9,973 nucleotides of DNA from an uncultured Bacilli bacterium (GCA_947623975.1 CANQHY010000042.1:1-9973), one strand, 5' to 3'. Shown: positions 1 through 6,301, numbered from the stretch's first letter. Notes: generated by a model from the letters alone, not told the origin. Numbers and translations: made by a program.

Positions 1-377
1 TTAACGACACTTGCACCTACACCATGTAATCCACCTGATACTTTGTAACCTCCACCACCGAATTTTCCACCAGCATGTAGTACAGTATACACTGTCTCTA
101 CAGTTGACTTACCTGTTTTAGGGTGAATATCTGTAGGAATTCCTCTTCCATTATCGGTAACTCTTATTGTATTTTCTTTACCTATCGTAATATTTATTAA
201 ATTGCAATATCCAGCCAAAGCTTCATCAATAGCATTATCGACAATCTCCCAAACCAAATGATGTAGTCCTCTAGATCCTGTCGTACCTATATACATTCCT
301 GGTCTTTTTCTAACTGCTTCTAATCCTTCCAATACTTGTATAGACGATGAATCATATTTCTCATTATTATTTTCCAT
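1..377 (-). CDS. gyrB: DNA gyrase subunit B, N-terminal part (cut by window edge)
   Basis: This is the ATPase subunit of DNA gyrase, which with GyrA introduces negative supercoils. Only the first 125 codons are inside the window, all in the N-terminal GHKL ATPase domain. Visible family marks are VRKRPGMYIG (residues 22-31), the catalytic Glu and Mg-binding Asn in WEIVDNAIDEA (E44, N48), DNGRGIP (75-81) and the glycine-rich ATP lid HAGGKFGGGGYKVSGG (101-116) followed by LHGVGASVV. ParE is close in this part, but the position directly after recF and the GGGGYK lid favour GyrB. The ATG at 375-377 is preceded by an AGGTGGTAGG ribosome binding site. The gene starts inside the end of recF (11-base overlap), so the two are probably translated in a coupled way from one message. 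Confidence 0.96.
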   Translation of the reverse strand, partial: MENNNEKYDSSSIQVLEGLEAVRKRPGMYIGTTGSRGLHHLVWEIVDNAIDEALAGYCNLINITIGKENTIRVTDNGRGIPTDIHPKTGKSTVETVYTVLHAGGKFGGGGYKVSGGLHGVGASVV

Positions 378-1494
378 TGTTTCCTACCACCTTTTCATAT
401 ATATTTCCATCTATTACTTTGAATATTTTTGCATTATTTAAAAATTTTTTATTAATACCTCTAGTATCATTAGAAGTTATTATTACTTGAATATCCTTAT
501 TTATATGCTGAATTAATTTATTCCTATTTTTTGCATCAAGTTCACTAAAAATATCATCTAATAATATTATTGGATAAGTACCAGTAATTTCCTTAAATAT
601 TTCAATTTCTGATAATTTAAGTGCGATTATTGCTAATTTTTGCTGACCTTGAGAACCATACAATTTAATATCATCATATTCTATTAAAAAGGCTAAATCA
701 TCTCGATGCGGTCCATATAGAGTCATCCCATTTTCTATTTCTTTTTTTAGGCTATTCTTATACTTAGCAATTAATTTTTCTCTAATTTTTTCTTTTGAAA
801 AATCATCTAAATCAACATTTGTAACATATGAGACCTTAAAATTTTTTATCCCCGATATATCTTCATATATACTTGATATTCTATCGTTAATAAAATCAAT
901 AAATCGTTTTCTTTCTTGATATATATCAATTTCCCTTTCTACTAGATTTTCAGTAACACTTTCAAGATATCGCATATCTACGCCTGAGGAGTTATAAATC
1001 ATTTTTAAATAATTATTTCTAATTTTAAGAATTCTATTAAATTCATTATATTTCTTAATGTAATTTTTTGATATCTGACTAAGTTCAATATTTAAAAAGT
1101 TTCTCCTTTCGGCCGGTGTTCCTTGCAATATATTGATATCTTCAGGACAAGTTAAAATAACGTTTAAATTAGTTATGTAATCAGAAATTTTTTTAACTTC
1201 ATTGTTATTAATTTTACATTCTTTTTTTTCCTTCGAAAATTCGACACTTAAACTTTTATAAATATTTTCGCTTTTTATTTCCCCCTTTACTTTGGTTGCT
1301 TGTGAATTCTTATTAATTAGATTAATATCCATTGTACGGTACGATTTAGTTAAAGCTAAAAAATAAATACTTTCTAATATATTCGTTTTTCCTTGGGCAT
1401 TATCTCCTATAAAAATATTAATTTTTTTATCAAAAGAAATATCAATTTTTTTATAATTCCTAAAATTTACCAATTTTAATTTACGTATTATCAA
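367..1494 (-). CDS. recF: DNA replication and repair protein RecF
   Basis: RecF is an SMC-like ABC ATPase that acts with RecO and RecR to load RecA at single-stranded gaps. The 375 residues match the usual family length. In order one sees LVNFRNY (8-14), Walker A GDNAQGKT (30-37), the ABC signature around SQGQQKLA (281-288), Walker B PIILLDD (308-314) and the D-loop SELD (317-320). The start is a TTG at 1492-1494. It puts the NFRNY motif at the expected distance and is the only start codon I found between the upstream in-frame TAA and that motif. There is no ribosome binding site within 15 bases of it. The nearest one serves an 11-codon frame that overlaps the recF start. The gene has its own upstream promoter and overlaps gyrB downstream. 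Confidence 0.95.
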   Translation of the reverse strand: MIIRKLKLVNFRNYKKIDISFDKKINIFIGDNAQGKTNILESIYFLALTKSYRTMDINLINKNSQATKVKGEIKSENIYKSLSVEFSKEKKECKINNNEVKKISDYITNLNVILTCPEDINILQGTPAERRNFLNIELSQISKNYIKKYNEFNRILKIRNNYLKMIYNSSGVDMRYLESVTENLVEREIDIYQERKRFIDFINDRISSIYEDISGIKNFKVSYVTNVDLDDFSKEKIREKLIAKYKNSLKKEIENGMTLYGPHRDDLAFLIEYDDIKLYGSQGQQKLAIIALKLSEIEIFKEITGTYPIILLDDIFSELDAKNRNKLIQHINKDIQVIITSNDTRGINKKFLNNAKIFKVIDGNIYEKVVGNNGK

Positions 1495-1516
1495 TAATAA
1501 ATATTAAAACGCCCAT
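1481..1516 (-). CDS. possible 11-codon upstream frame (leader) overlapping the recF start
   Basis: An ATG at 1514-1516 has an AAGGTGG ribosome binding site (1521-1527) at a usable distance and reads 11 codons (MGVLIFIIDNT) to a TAA at 1481-1483. The TTG start of recF lies inside this frame, so ribosomes ending on the short frame could restart on recF. This is inferred from the ribosome binding site and overlap only. A chance frame, or an annotation effect of a recF start misread by a single-base error, cannot be excluded. Confidence 0.3.
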   Translation of the reverse strand: MGVLIFIIDNT

Positions 1517-1560
1517 ATTCCCACCTTAACCATTTCAAGTATTCCCATACATATAATGTA

Positions 1561-1589
1561 ATTATATCATAAATTGAGGCTAAAAACAA
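1561..1589 (-). promoter_or_regulatory. sigma-A-type promoter for recF-gyrB
   Basis: On the minus strand, TTGTTT (1584-1589) and TATAAT (1561-1566) are separated by 17 bases. The -10 is perfect and the -35 matches three of six positions. It lies just downstream of the comK terminator and about 65 bases before the recF start, so recF and gyrB can be transcribed separately from dnaA-dnaN-comK. Confidence 0.6.
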
Positions 1590-1591
1590 AG

Positions 1592-1617
1592 AAAAAAAGG
1601 ATTATTCTCCTTTTTTT
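1592..1617 (-). terminator. hairpin terminator overlapping the comK stop
   Basis: A perfect 10-bp inverted repeat, AAAAAAAGGA (1592-1601) and TCCTTTTTTT (1608-1617), has a 6-base loop that contains the comK stop codon. Read on the minus strand, the hairpin ends in a U-run. The stem is A/T-rich with two G-C pairs, so it may be leaky. Confidence 0.6.
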
Positions 1618-2060
1618 GCATTTATTCTATTCATTATTAGCGATTCTAATCTTGAAGACCTATATATCTGATTTTCTAAAGATAACTTTGATATCTCAAA
1701 AGTCATTTCTTTTCCATTTAAAAAAGTTATTTTTGAATTTTGCCCATCTTTTGCTATTTTTTTTATGCTATTTAGATTAACCCAACAACAATCATCAGCT
1801 AATGATGACTTTATAGGAAAAAATATAAGGTGACTGCTCTCTTCGACTAAAATAGGAAGTTTATAACTACAATTCAATATTTTTTTTGCTGCTTTAAGTC
1901 TTCCTTTATAACTGCTGCCATAGTATTGACAACTTTCGTCCATTATCTTATAAGCATCATTTTTTATTATGTATTCACACTCTTTTTCAATTATTCTACT
2001 TTCACCTATACTTTTCGCTATTACTGCATAAGTATCTTCGTTTATTTCATAATTTTCCAT
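1602..2060 (-). CDS. comK: ComK-family competence transcription factor, short form
   Basis: In Bacillus subtilis, ComK binds K-box DNA and turns on the DNA-uptake machinery. Compared with the B. subtilis protein from memory, this 152-residue product keeps the core in order: YEI...AVI near the N-terminus, a SCQYYGSSYKGR block (43-54; SCRFFGSSYAGR in B. subtilis), KLPILVEE and IFFP (67-82), CCWVN (91-95), TFLNGKEM (112-119) and SLENQIYRS (127-135). It stops about 40 residues earlier than B. subtilis ComK and lacks the C-terminal FMLYPK-type tail used for MecA/ClpCP-controlled degradation there. I chose the ATG at 2058-2060 because AAAGGGGG lies 8 bases upstream; a GTG 14 codons earlier lacks a comparable site. 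It sits between dnaN and recF, where yaaA is usual. The family call is strong; an active competence role is inference. Confidence 0.82.
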   Translation of the reverse strand: MENYEINEDTYAVIAKSIGESRIIEKECEYIIKNDAYKIMDESCQYYGSSYKGRLKAAKKILNCSYKLPILVEESSHLIFFPIKSSLADDCCWVNLNSIKKIAKDGQNSKITFLNGKEMTFEISKLSLENQIYRSSRLESLIMNRINAKKGE

Positions 2061-2110
2061 AATATAATCCCCCTTTTGAAAATTATGAGGATATATTAGC
2101 ACATTATTTA

Positions 2111-2137
2111 GTCGAATTTTGCCAAATTATGTCGAAT
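2111..2137. repeat. GTCGAAT direct repeat upstream of comK
   Basis: GTCGAAT occurs at 2111-2117 and again at 2131-2137, a 20-base period or about two helical turns, with similar A/T flanks. It lies in the 83-base gap between the dnaN stop and the comK start. It may be a regulator-binding site or part of a comK promoter; no convincing -35/-10 pair was found nearby. Confidence 0.35.
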
Positions 2138-2143
2138 ATTAAA

Positions 2144-3274
2144 TTAATATGTCCTAATTGGAACTACAAGTTGAATTAAACCATCTTCTTTAGTATTTTT
2201 TATAGTTATCGGTTTTATTTCTCCAACAAAAGACATTTCTATTTCCTCAGTATTTAAAGCATTTAAAGCTTCCATCATATATCTTGCACTAAAAGCTATA
2301 GTAATTTCTTCATTATTATTTTTTTCGACATTCATTTTCATTTCTGCTTTACCTTTTTCGTTAGATACTGATTTAACTGTTAGTAAATTATCCTTTGTAG
2401 ATAACGATACAATGTTTTTTTCTTTATCAGTAGTAAGAATGCTAGCCTGCTCTATTACGTTATATAGTTGTGATAACTTTGCTTTTATTTTTACTAACGA
2501 TTCTTCTGGTATTAATTTCGTTGTATTAGGATAATTACCATTAATTAATCTAGATTGAAAAAGTAAATTATCGGCATCAAATAAAATCTTATTATTAAAT
2601 ATGTGTAATTTTACATCTTCATCATTACTGTCAATTATTCTACTTAACTCTAGTATATTTTTACTAGGAATTATTATGTTATATAATTCCTCAACTGGCT
2701 TATCCAATTTTATTTTCTTCATAGCTAATCTATAAGAATCCGTAGCACTACATTCTAATATATCGCCATTTATTTTAAAATTGATACCGGTTAAAACTGG
2801 TCGTGATTCATCATTTGAGGTTGCAAAGGCAGTTTCTTTAATAATAGTTAATAAATCTTCGGCTTTTATTGATACACAATTATCACTCTTTTCAAGATTT
2901 ACATTAGGATACTCGTTTTTATTAATAACATTTAAATCATATTTAATTTTTTCGTCATCAGTATATATTAATACTTTCAATTCATCTATTACTTCTATAT
3001 TTATTTCTTCTTCATTTATAATTCTTACAATATCAAGTATTTCTTTTCCTTGAATTATAATAATTCCCTCTTCGTCAATATTCATATTGTCTTTATCTAT
3101 AGCAATAAATTTTTGAATCGTAATATCATTATTTGAAGCAGTTAAAGTAAGTCCTTCTTTGCTTAATTCGAACTTGATTCCTGATAAAGTTGGTATTAGA
3201 TTTTTAGTAGATATTGCTTTTGATACCTTGTTTAAATTTTCTAATAATAAGTCTCTTTTAATTTTTAATTTCAT
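2144..3274 (-). CDS. dnaN: DNA polymerase III beta subunit (sliding clamp)
   Basis: DnaN forms the ring-shaped dimer that tethers DNA polymerase III to the template. It also serves as a docking platform for partner proteins, including repair factors and regulators of DnaA. The product is 376 residues, the normal length for the three-domain clamp. It opens with MKLKIKRDLLLENLNKVSKA and a typical LIPTLSGIKFEL stretch. In the middle it has SRPVLTGINF and ATDSYRLA, and it ends in the diagnostic LVVPIRTY. The ATG at 3272-3274 is preceded by GAGGG at seven bases. The gene follows dnaA by 125 bases, a gap that holds further DnaA-box-like sites. The K/E/N/I-rich composition matches the neighbouring genes, so there is no sign of transfer. 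Confidence 0.97.
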   Translation of the reverse strand: MKLKIKRDLLLENLNKVSKAISTKNLIPTLSGIKFELSKEGLTLTASNNDITIQKFIAIDKDNMNIDEEGIIIIQGKEILDIVRIINEEEINIEVIDELKVLIYTDDEKIKYDLNVINKNEYPNVNLEKSDNCVSIKAEDLLTIIKETAFATSNDESRPVLTGINFKINGDILECSATDSYRLAMKKIKLDKPVEELYNIIIPSKNILELSRIIDSNDEDVKLHIFNNKILFDADNLLFQSRLINGNYPNTTKLIPEESLVKIKAKLSQLYNVIEQASILTTDKEKNIVSLSTKDNLLTVKSVSNEKGKAEMKMNVEKNNNEEITIAFSARYMMEALNALNTEEIEMSFVGEIKPITIKNTKEDGLIQLVVPIRTY

Positions 3275-3299
3275 ATATTATCCCTCTTTCTTATAAATA

Positions 3300-3399
3300 T
3301 TTTTTATATTATTACTGTTGATATTGTTGATAAGTTTTAAAAACCTTTAATATCAATAAATTAGCAAAAATTACCTGTTAATAAGTTGTGTAATAATTG
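3300..3399. other. second part of oriC: DnaA-box cluster between dnaA and dnaN
   Basis: Two near-consensus boxes lie back to back, TGTTGATAT (3316-3324) and TGTTGATAA (3325-3333). A further TGTTAATAA is at 3376-3384 and a weaker TGTGTAATA at 3387-3395. The A/T-rich stretch from about 3293 to 3312 next to the tandem boxes is a candidate unwinding element. In B. subtilis the strand-opening site lies in this same gap, so the position supports a two-part origin. The boxes are not perfect matches to TTATNCACA, and the unwinding role is inferred. Confidence 0.55.
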
Positions 3400-4767
3400 T
3401 TAATTTCTTATATCTTTTTCTAATTTGTCAATTACTTCAGCTAAACCTTTATTATTTTCTATTTCTTGAGCAATTTTTTCACAAGAATGCATTACAGTAG
3501 AATGGTCTTTTCCACCAAATTCTATTCCAATTTTAGGGAATGATTCGTCTGTTAACTTTCTACACAGGTACATAGCAATTTGTCTTGGAAATGCTATGTC
3601 GGCATTTCTTTTTTTTGATTTTAAGTCTTCTATCGATATTTTAAAGTATTCTGCCACTATTTTTTGGACCCGACTTACATCGTTTTTTTCGCTAAAACCT
3701 GCATTTACATAATCCTTTAAAGCTTCAATGGCAAGATTTAAATCAATATCAGCACCCATCATTGTGGAATAAGCCATAAGTCTATTTACGCTTCCCTCTA
3801 ATTGTCTTATATCAGTCCCTATATTTGAAGCCATATATTCAATTACTTGATCGGGTATCTCTGTTGTAACTTGTTCCCCTATTATTCTCTTTTTTAAAAT
3901 TGCAACCTTTAAATCAAAATCTGGTGGATATATATTTACTGGTAATCCCCAACTAAATCTAGTTCTCAGTCTATCCTCGAATACTTTTAAATCATTTGGT
4001 GATCTATCAGAGGAAATTATTATTTGCTTGTTTTCACCATATAAGTTATTAAAGGTGTGGAAAAATTCTTTTTGCGATTCAGTAGCACCAGCTAAAAATT
4101 GAATATCATCAATTATAAGTACATCAATATTTCTATATTTTTGTTTAAAGAAATCAATATATTCAAAATTACTTTTATTTTCTTGTTTTTTAGTAATTTC
4201 CACAAATTCTGAGACAAAAGTTTCACTTGTAACATATAAAACTTTTTTATTCGAGTTTTTTTCAATATAATTTCCTATTGCATGCATAAGATGAGTTTTA
4301 CCTAGCCCGCTGTTTCCGTATATAAATAAAGGATTATATGTTTCACCAGGTTTTTCAGCAACAGCTAGTGCTGCAGCTTGAGCAAAACGATTACTATTGC
4401 CAACGATAAAGTTATCGAATGTGTATTTTTTGTTAAGATTGGATTCGAATTTAAAATTTTTATCATATATATTTTCTTCTTGAATTTCAATTCTTTTATC
4501 TTCAATGTTTTCATCTATTATATCTTCTTGGATTAAGAATTCTAATTCGACCTGCTCCCCTATTTCGTCAATAAAACAAGAGTTAATTAGTTTTTTATAA
4601 TTATTTGCTAAATGATCTTTATGCAAAGCATAAGGAACAATTATTCTTGCAACGCCTTTACTTAAATCGTATAATTTTGTTTCTTCAAACCAAGTTTGAT
4701 ATGACAATGAATTAATTTCATTTTTAATACGTTCCAATATTTTGGACCATAAAAGTGAATTATCCAT
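3400..4767 (-). CDS. dnaA: chromosomal replication initiator protein DnaA
   Basis: DnaA binds DnaA boxes, oligomerises with ATP and opens the origin. All four domains are visible in 455 residues. Domain I (about 1-80) contains LSYQTWFEE. It is followed by an acidic linker (80-110). The AAA+ domain has Walker A GNSGLGKT (151-158), Walker B VLIIDD (216-221), sensor 1 IIISSDRSP (249-257), RLRTRFSWG (266-274) with the arginine finger, and sensor 2 DIRQLEG (319-325). Domain IV carries the DNA-binding signature GGKDHSTVMHSCEKI (418-432). The ATG at 4765-4767 follows AAGGGGGTGA. A box-like TTTTCCACA on the minus strand (4826-4834) lies in the upstream region, consistent with the autoregulation known for dnaA. 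No clear sigma-A promoter could be assigned. Confidence 0.98.
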   Translation of the reverse strand: MDNSLLWSKILERIKNEINSLSYQTWFEETKLYDLSKGVARIIVPYALHKDHLANNYKKLINSCFIDEIGEQVELEFLIQEDIIDENIEDKRIEIQEENIYDKNFKFESNLNKKYTFDNFIVGNSNRFAQAAALAVAEKPGETYNPLFIYGNSGLGKTHLMHAIGNYIEKNSNKKVLYVTSETFVSEFVEITKKQENKSNFEYIDFFKQKYRNIDVLIIDDIQFLAGATESQKEFFHTFNNLYGENKQIIISSDRSPNDLKVFEDRLRTRFSWGLPVNIYPPDFDLKVAILKKRIIGEQVTTEIPDQVIEYMASNIGTDIRQLEGSVNRLMAYSTMMGADIDLNLAIEALKDYVNAGFSEKNDVSRVQKIVAEYFKISIEDLKSKKRNADIAFPRQIAMYLCRKLTDESFPKIGIEFGGKDHSTVMHSCEKIAQEIENNKGLAEVIDKLEKDIRN

Positions 4768-5065
4768 GTATCAATCACCCCCTTGATAAGAATATTTCCA
4801 AATCTAGAAATTATTTTAACTTAAATGTGGAAAAAAGAAAAGCGAAAAATAGTAAAAAAAAGTATTAACATGATATCCACAGAGTTATCCATAATTAACA
4901 CCTTTATTTTATATATAAAAGTGATGTTTTCCACACTTTCCACAATTTTTTATAAACAGAATGTTATTAAGTTATTAACAAGTATGTTAATTTTGTTGAT
5001 AACTTATATTGGACCTTTGAAAATTTTTATTCATTATTTACTAACTGTAAAATAGCATTTTATTA
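4768..5065. other. replication origin (oriC), main DnaA-box cluster
   Basis: This gene-free stretch between the divergent dnaA and WXG100 genes contains several box-like 9-mers: TGTGGAAAA (4826-4834), ATATCCACA (4873-4881), TTATCCATA (4885-4893), TTTTCCACA (4927-4935), CTTTCCACA (4936-4944), TTATTAACA (4972-4980) and TGTTGATAA (4994-5002). All but one differ from a consensus box at a single position. GTTATTAACAA (4971-4981) and TTGTTGATAAC (4993-5003) form an inverted repeat with one mismatch, placing the last two boxes face to face. The region from 4945 to 4970 is almost pure A/T. Divergent gene orientation and position next to dnaA make this the origin with good confidence. The exact unwinding site is not visible. 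Confidence 0.85.
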
Positions 5066-5095
5066 TTGACAGAAATCAAACTAAAGATGTATATT
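5066..5095 (+). promoter_or_regulatory. sigma-A-type promoter for the WXG100 operon
   Basis: A perfect -35 TTGACA (5066-5071) is followed after 18 bases by TATATT (5090-5095), five of six matches to the -10. It sits at the right edge of oriC, about 30 bases before the start of the first WXG100 gene. Confidence 0.75.
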
Positions 5096-5126
5096 ATTAA
5101 TATAAGTAAAAATATGGAGGAAATGT

Positions 5127-5438
5127 ATGCAATACGTAGATTGGGACAAATTAGATGAGTTAGGATTAGAACTAACTGGATATGCCGAAAATGATATAGC
5201 AAATCAAATAAACAAAATATTGGAATTAAAAAATCAAGTAAATTGGGAAGGAGCAGATGCTGAGTCTTCAATGCAAGGTTTTACAAATTTCATGAATGAA
5301 ATGCAAAAGTTAGCATTAGCAACAAAGCAATATGGACAATTTTCAAGAGGAGTAGCAGAGAAATATAAAGGAACAAGTAATACAATAAAGAACACGTTTG
5401 AAACACAAGTATATCAAACTAGATTGGAGGACAGATAA
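5127..5438 (+). CDS. WXG100-family (ESAT-6-like) type VII secretion protein
   Basis: This is a 103-residue, almost wholly helical protein with no signal peptide. A central WEG turn (NWEGADAESSM, W at residue 40) is flanked by two long helices, the helix-turn-helix hairpin of the WXG100 family. Such proteins are exported as dimers by type VII (ESX/Yuk-like) machinery. A C-terminal YxxxD/E export signal is not obvious; the C-terminal half instead has YGQFSRG and YKGT stretches. The ATG follows GGAGG at six bases. It overlaps the next WXG100 gene by one base (TAATG), so the two are probably made in equal amounts and may form a heterodimer, as EsxA/EsxB do. No FtsK-like EssC or other secretion component is in the window, so secretion is inferred from family membership. 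Confidence 0.85.
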   Translation: MQYVDWDKLDELGLELTGYAENDIANQINKILELKNQVNWEGADAESSMQGFTNFMNEMQKLALATKQYGQFSRGVAEKYKGTSNTIKNTFETQVYQTRLEDR

Positions 5439-5758
5439 TGGCAAATTCAGTAAGAGTCGATAGTGCTTCGGTAAGAAATTTAAGTAAGAATATATTAACA
5501 GAAGTAGATGTATTATTACAAATGATAGACAAAGCAAGAAATAAAGTAGCTGAAAGTGGAGCCGTATTTGATAGTCCAGCAGCTCAAGAATTTAGAAAGA
5601 AAATGGATAGTTTTGCAGAGACGGCAAAAAATGGTTCAAGAGAATCATTAACGAATTTGGCAAATTATTTTGAAGCTGTAGCAAAGACATACGAAAAAGC
5701 AGACGAAGAAGTATTAGATGTTGCAAATCAATACTTGTCAACAGATATATTTGAATAG
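5438..5758 (+). CDS. second WXG100-like protein with YxxxD export motif, W replaced by F
   Basis: This 106-residue helical hairpin belongs to the ESAT-6-like group. The turn reads VFDSPAAQEFRKKM (from about residue 43), with phenylalanine where tryptophan is usual and FDS in place of WxG. The C-terminal helix carries YEKAD (YxxxD), the general type VII export signal, at about residues 87-91. The gene starts on the last base of the preceding stop, with GGAGG seven bases before the ATG. A hairpin with the features of a terminator begins one base after its TAG. The pairing suggests that this partner supplies the export signal and the upstream partner the classic WXG turn; that split is inference. 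Confidence 0.8.
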   Translation: MANSVRVDSASVRNLSKNILTEVDVLLQMIDKARNKVAESGAVFDSPAAQEFRKKMDSFAETAKNGSRESLTNLANYFEAVAKTYEKADEEVLDVANQYLSTDIFE

Positions 5759-5786
5759 AAAGCAAGCAATTGCTTTTTATTATATT
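5759..5786 (+). terminator. hairpin terminator or attenuator with a GCAA tetraloop
   Basis: AAAGCAA (5759-5765) and TTGCTTT (5770-5776) form a 7-bp stem closed by GCAA, a GNRA tetraloop, and are followed by TTATTATATT. It comes directly after the second WXG100 gene. A good ribosome binding site for the next gene lies about 20 bases downstream and I see no promoter between them, so partial read-through is likely. Confidence 0.65.
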
Positions 5787-5808
5787 AAAATATTGAAAGG
5801 ATGATATT

Positions 5809-6102
5809 ATGGGAGTATATCAAGATCAAGCACAAAGGGCAGGAGAAAAAATACAAGATGCGATAGATTTATTAAATAACCAAGTACAAAGTGGAAATTC
5901 AGCAGTTAGTAGTATTGCTAATAATAAAGATTCATTAGCAAGCGGAATTATAGAAAGTAATAAGAAAATATCGGAAAAATGTGATGCTGCAGTAAGAGAA
6001 TTAACAAAATTTAAGGAAGATATAATGAATAAAGCAATAGAAATAGATAACAGAATAGAAGCTGAAAAAAAAGAAAAAGAAAAAAACAAAAATAATAATT
6101 AA
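5809..6102 (+). CDS. 97-residue helical protein, unknown; probable type VII-associated protein
   Basis: I do not recognise a family with certainty. The product has no signal peptide or membrane segment. It is predicted helical throughout, with alanine, serine, asparagine and glutamine rich helices (residues 5-75) and a highly charged C-terminal tail of lysine, glutamate and asparagine (80-97). Its size and helical make-up resemble small WXG100-like or LXG-partner proteins encoded beside type VII substrates, but it has no WXG turn. ISEKCDAA (54-61) contains its only cysteine. The ATG follows AAAGG at eight bases. It stands 50 bases after the WXG100 pair, beyond a probable attenuator, and would be expressed as a minor downstream gene. 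The A-rich 3' end differs slightly from the genes before it. Confidence 0.7.
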   Translation: MGVYQDQAQRAGEKIQDAIDLLNNQVQSGNSAVSSIANNKDSLASGIIESNKKISEKCDAAVRELTKFKEDIMNKAIEIDNRIEAEKKEKEKNKNNN

Positions 6103-6105
6103 AAA

Positions 6106-6125
6106 TACTAAAAAAATTTTTAGTA
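6106..6125. repeat. A/T palindrome after the 97-residue gene
   Basis: TACTAAAAA (6106-6114) and TTTTTAGTA (6117-6125) are perfect reverse complements separated by two bases. It could form a weak hairpin between two genes, but it lacks a G/C stem and a U-tail after it, so I do not call it a terminator. Confidence 0.4.
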
Positions 6126-6142
6126 CTGAGAGTGATGATGAC

Positions 6143-6301
6143 ATGAATAATTATAATACAGTAGAATTCGATTATACTTTTTCATTGGTTGACGGTGATG
6201 TAGATAAATTGTTTGAAATTGAAGAATCTTATGATTATTTTAATTTATCATACGAAGGAAGAGTAGAAGCATTCCATAATATGATAGCAGAATATAAATA
6301 A
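6143..6301 (+). CDS. small acidic ORF of 52 residues, unknown
   Basis: An ATG at 6143 reads 52 codons to a TAA. The product is rich in aspartate, glutamate, tyrosine and phenylalanine (VEFDYTFSLVDGDVDKLF, then EESYDYFNLSYEGR) and has no membrane segment. Its balanced codon use, unlike the surrounding A/T-rich spacer, supports a real gene. The ribosome binding site is weak (GAGAGTGATGA about five bases upstream). It lies on the same strand 40 bases after the 97-residue gene and closes the plus-strand cluster. The family is not recognised. A short frame arising by chance is possible. Confidence 0.5.
   Translation: MNNYNTVEFDYTFSLVDGDVDKLFEIEESYDYFNLSYEGRVEAFHNMIAEYK

Noticed and set aside
1574..1780. 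68-codon plus-strand frame opposite comK
   Set aside because: Antisense shadow of comK: leucine, phenylalanine and lysine rich, as expected from reversed A/T-rich codons.
2148..2160. AATTAGGACAT at the dnaN end resembles the repeat near 9918
   Set aside because: At dnaN the bases are fixed by the conserved PIRTY codons, so the match is most likely chance.
2781..3053. 90-codon plus-strand frame opposite dnaN
   Set aside because: Antisense to a well-conserved gene, serine and isoleucine rich and without ribosome binding site.
4760..4768. TTATCCATG as a DnaA box overlapping the dnaA start
   Set aside because: Two mismatches, and it is set by the first codons of dnaA; not counted as a box.
4825..5055. 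76-codon open frame across oriC on the plus strand
   Set aside because: It runs through the DnaA boxes, has no ribosome binding site and its composition only reflects A/T-rich origin DNA.
5041..5271. 76-codon minus-strand hydrophobic frame opposite the first WXG100 gene
   Set aside because: It covers the promoter and ribosome binding site of the WXG100 gene and is an antisense shadow.
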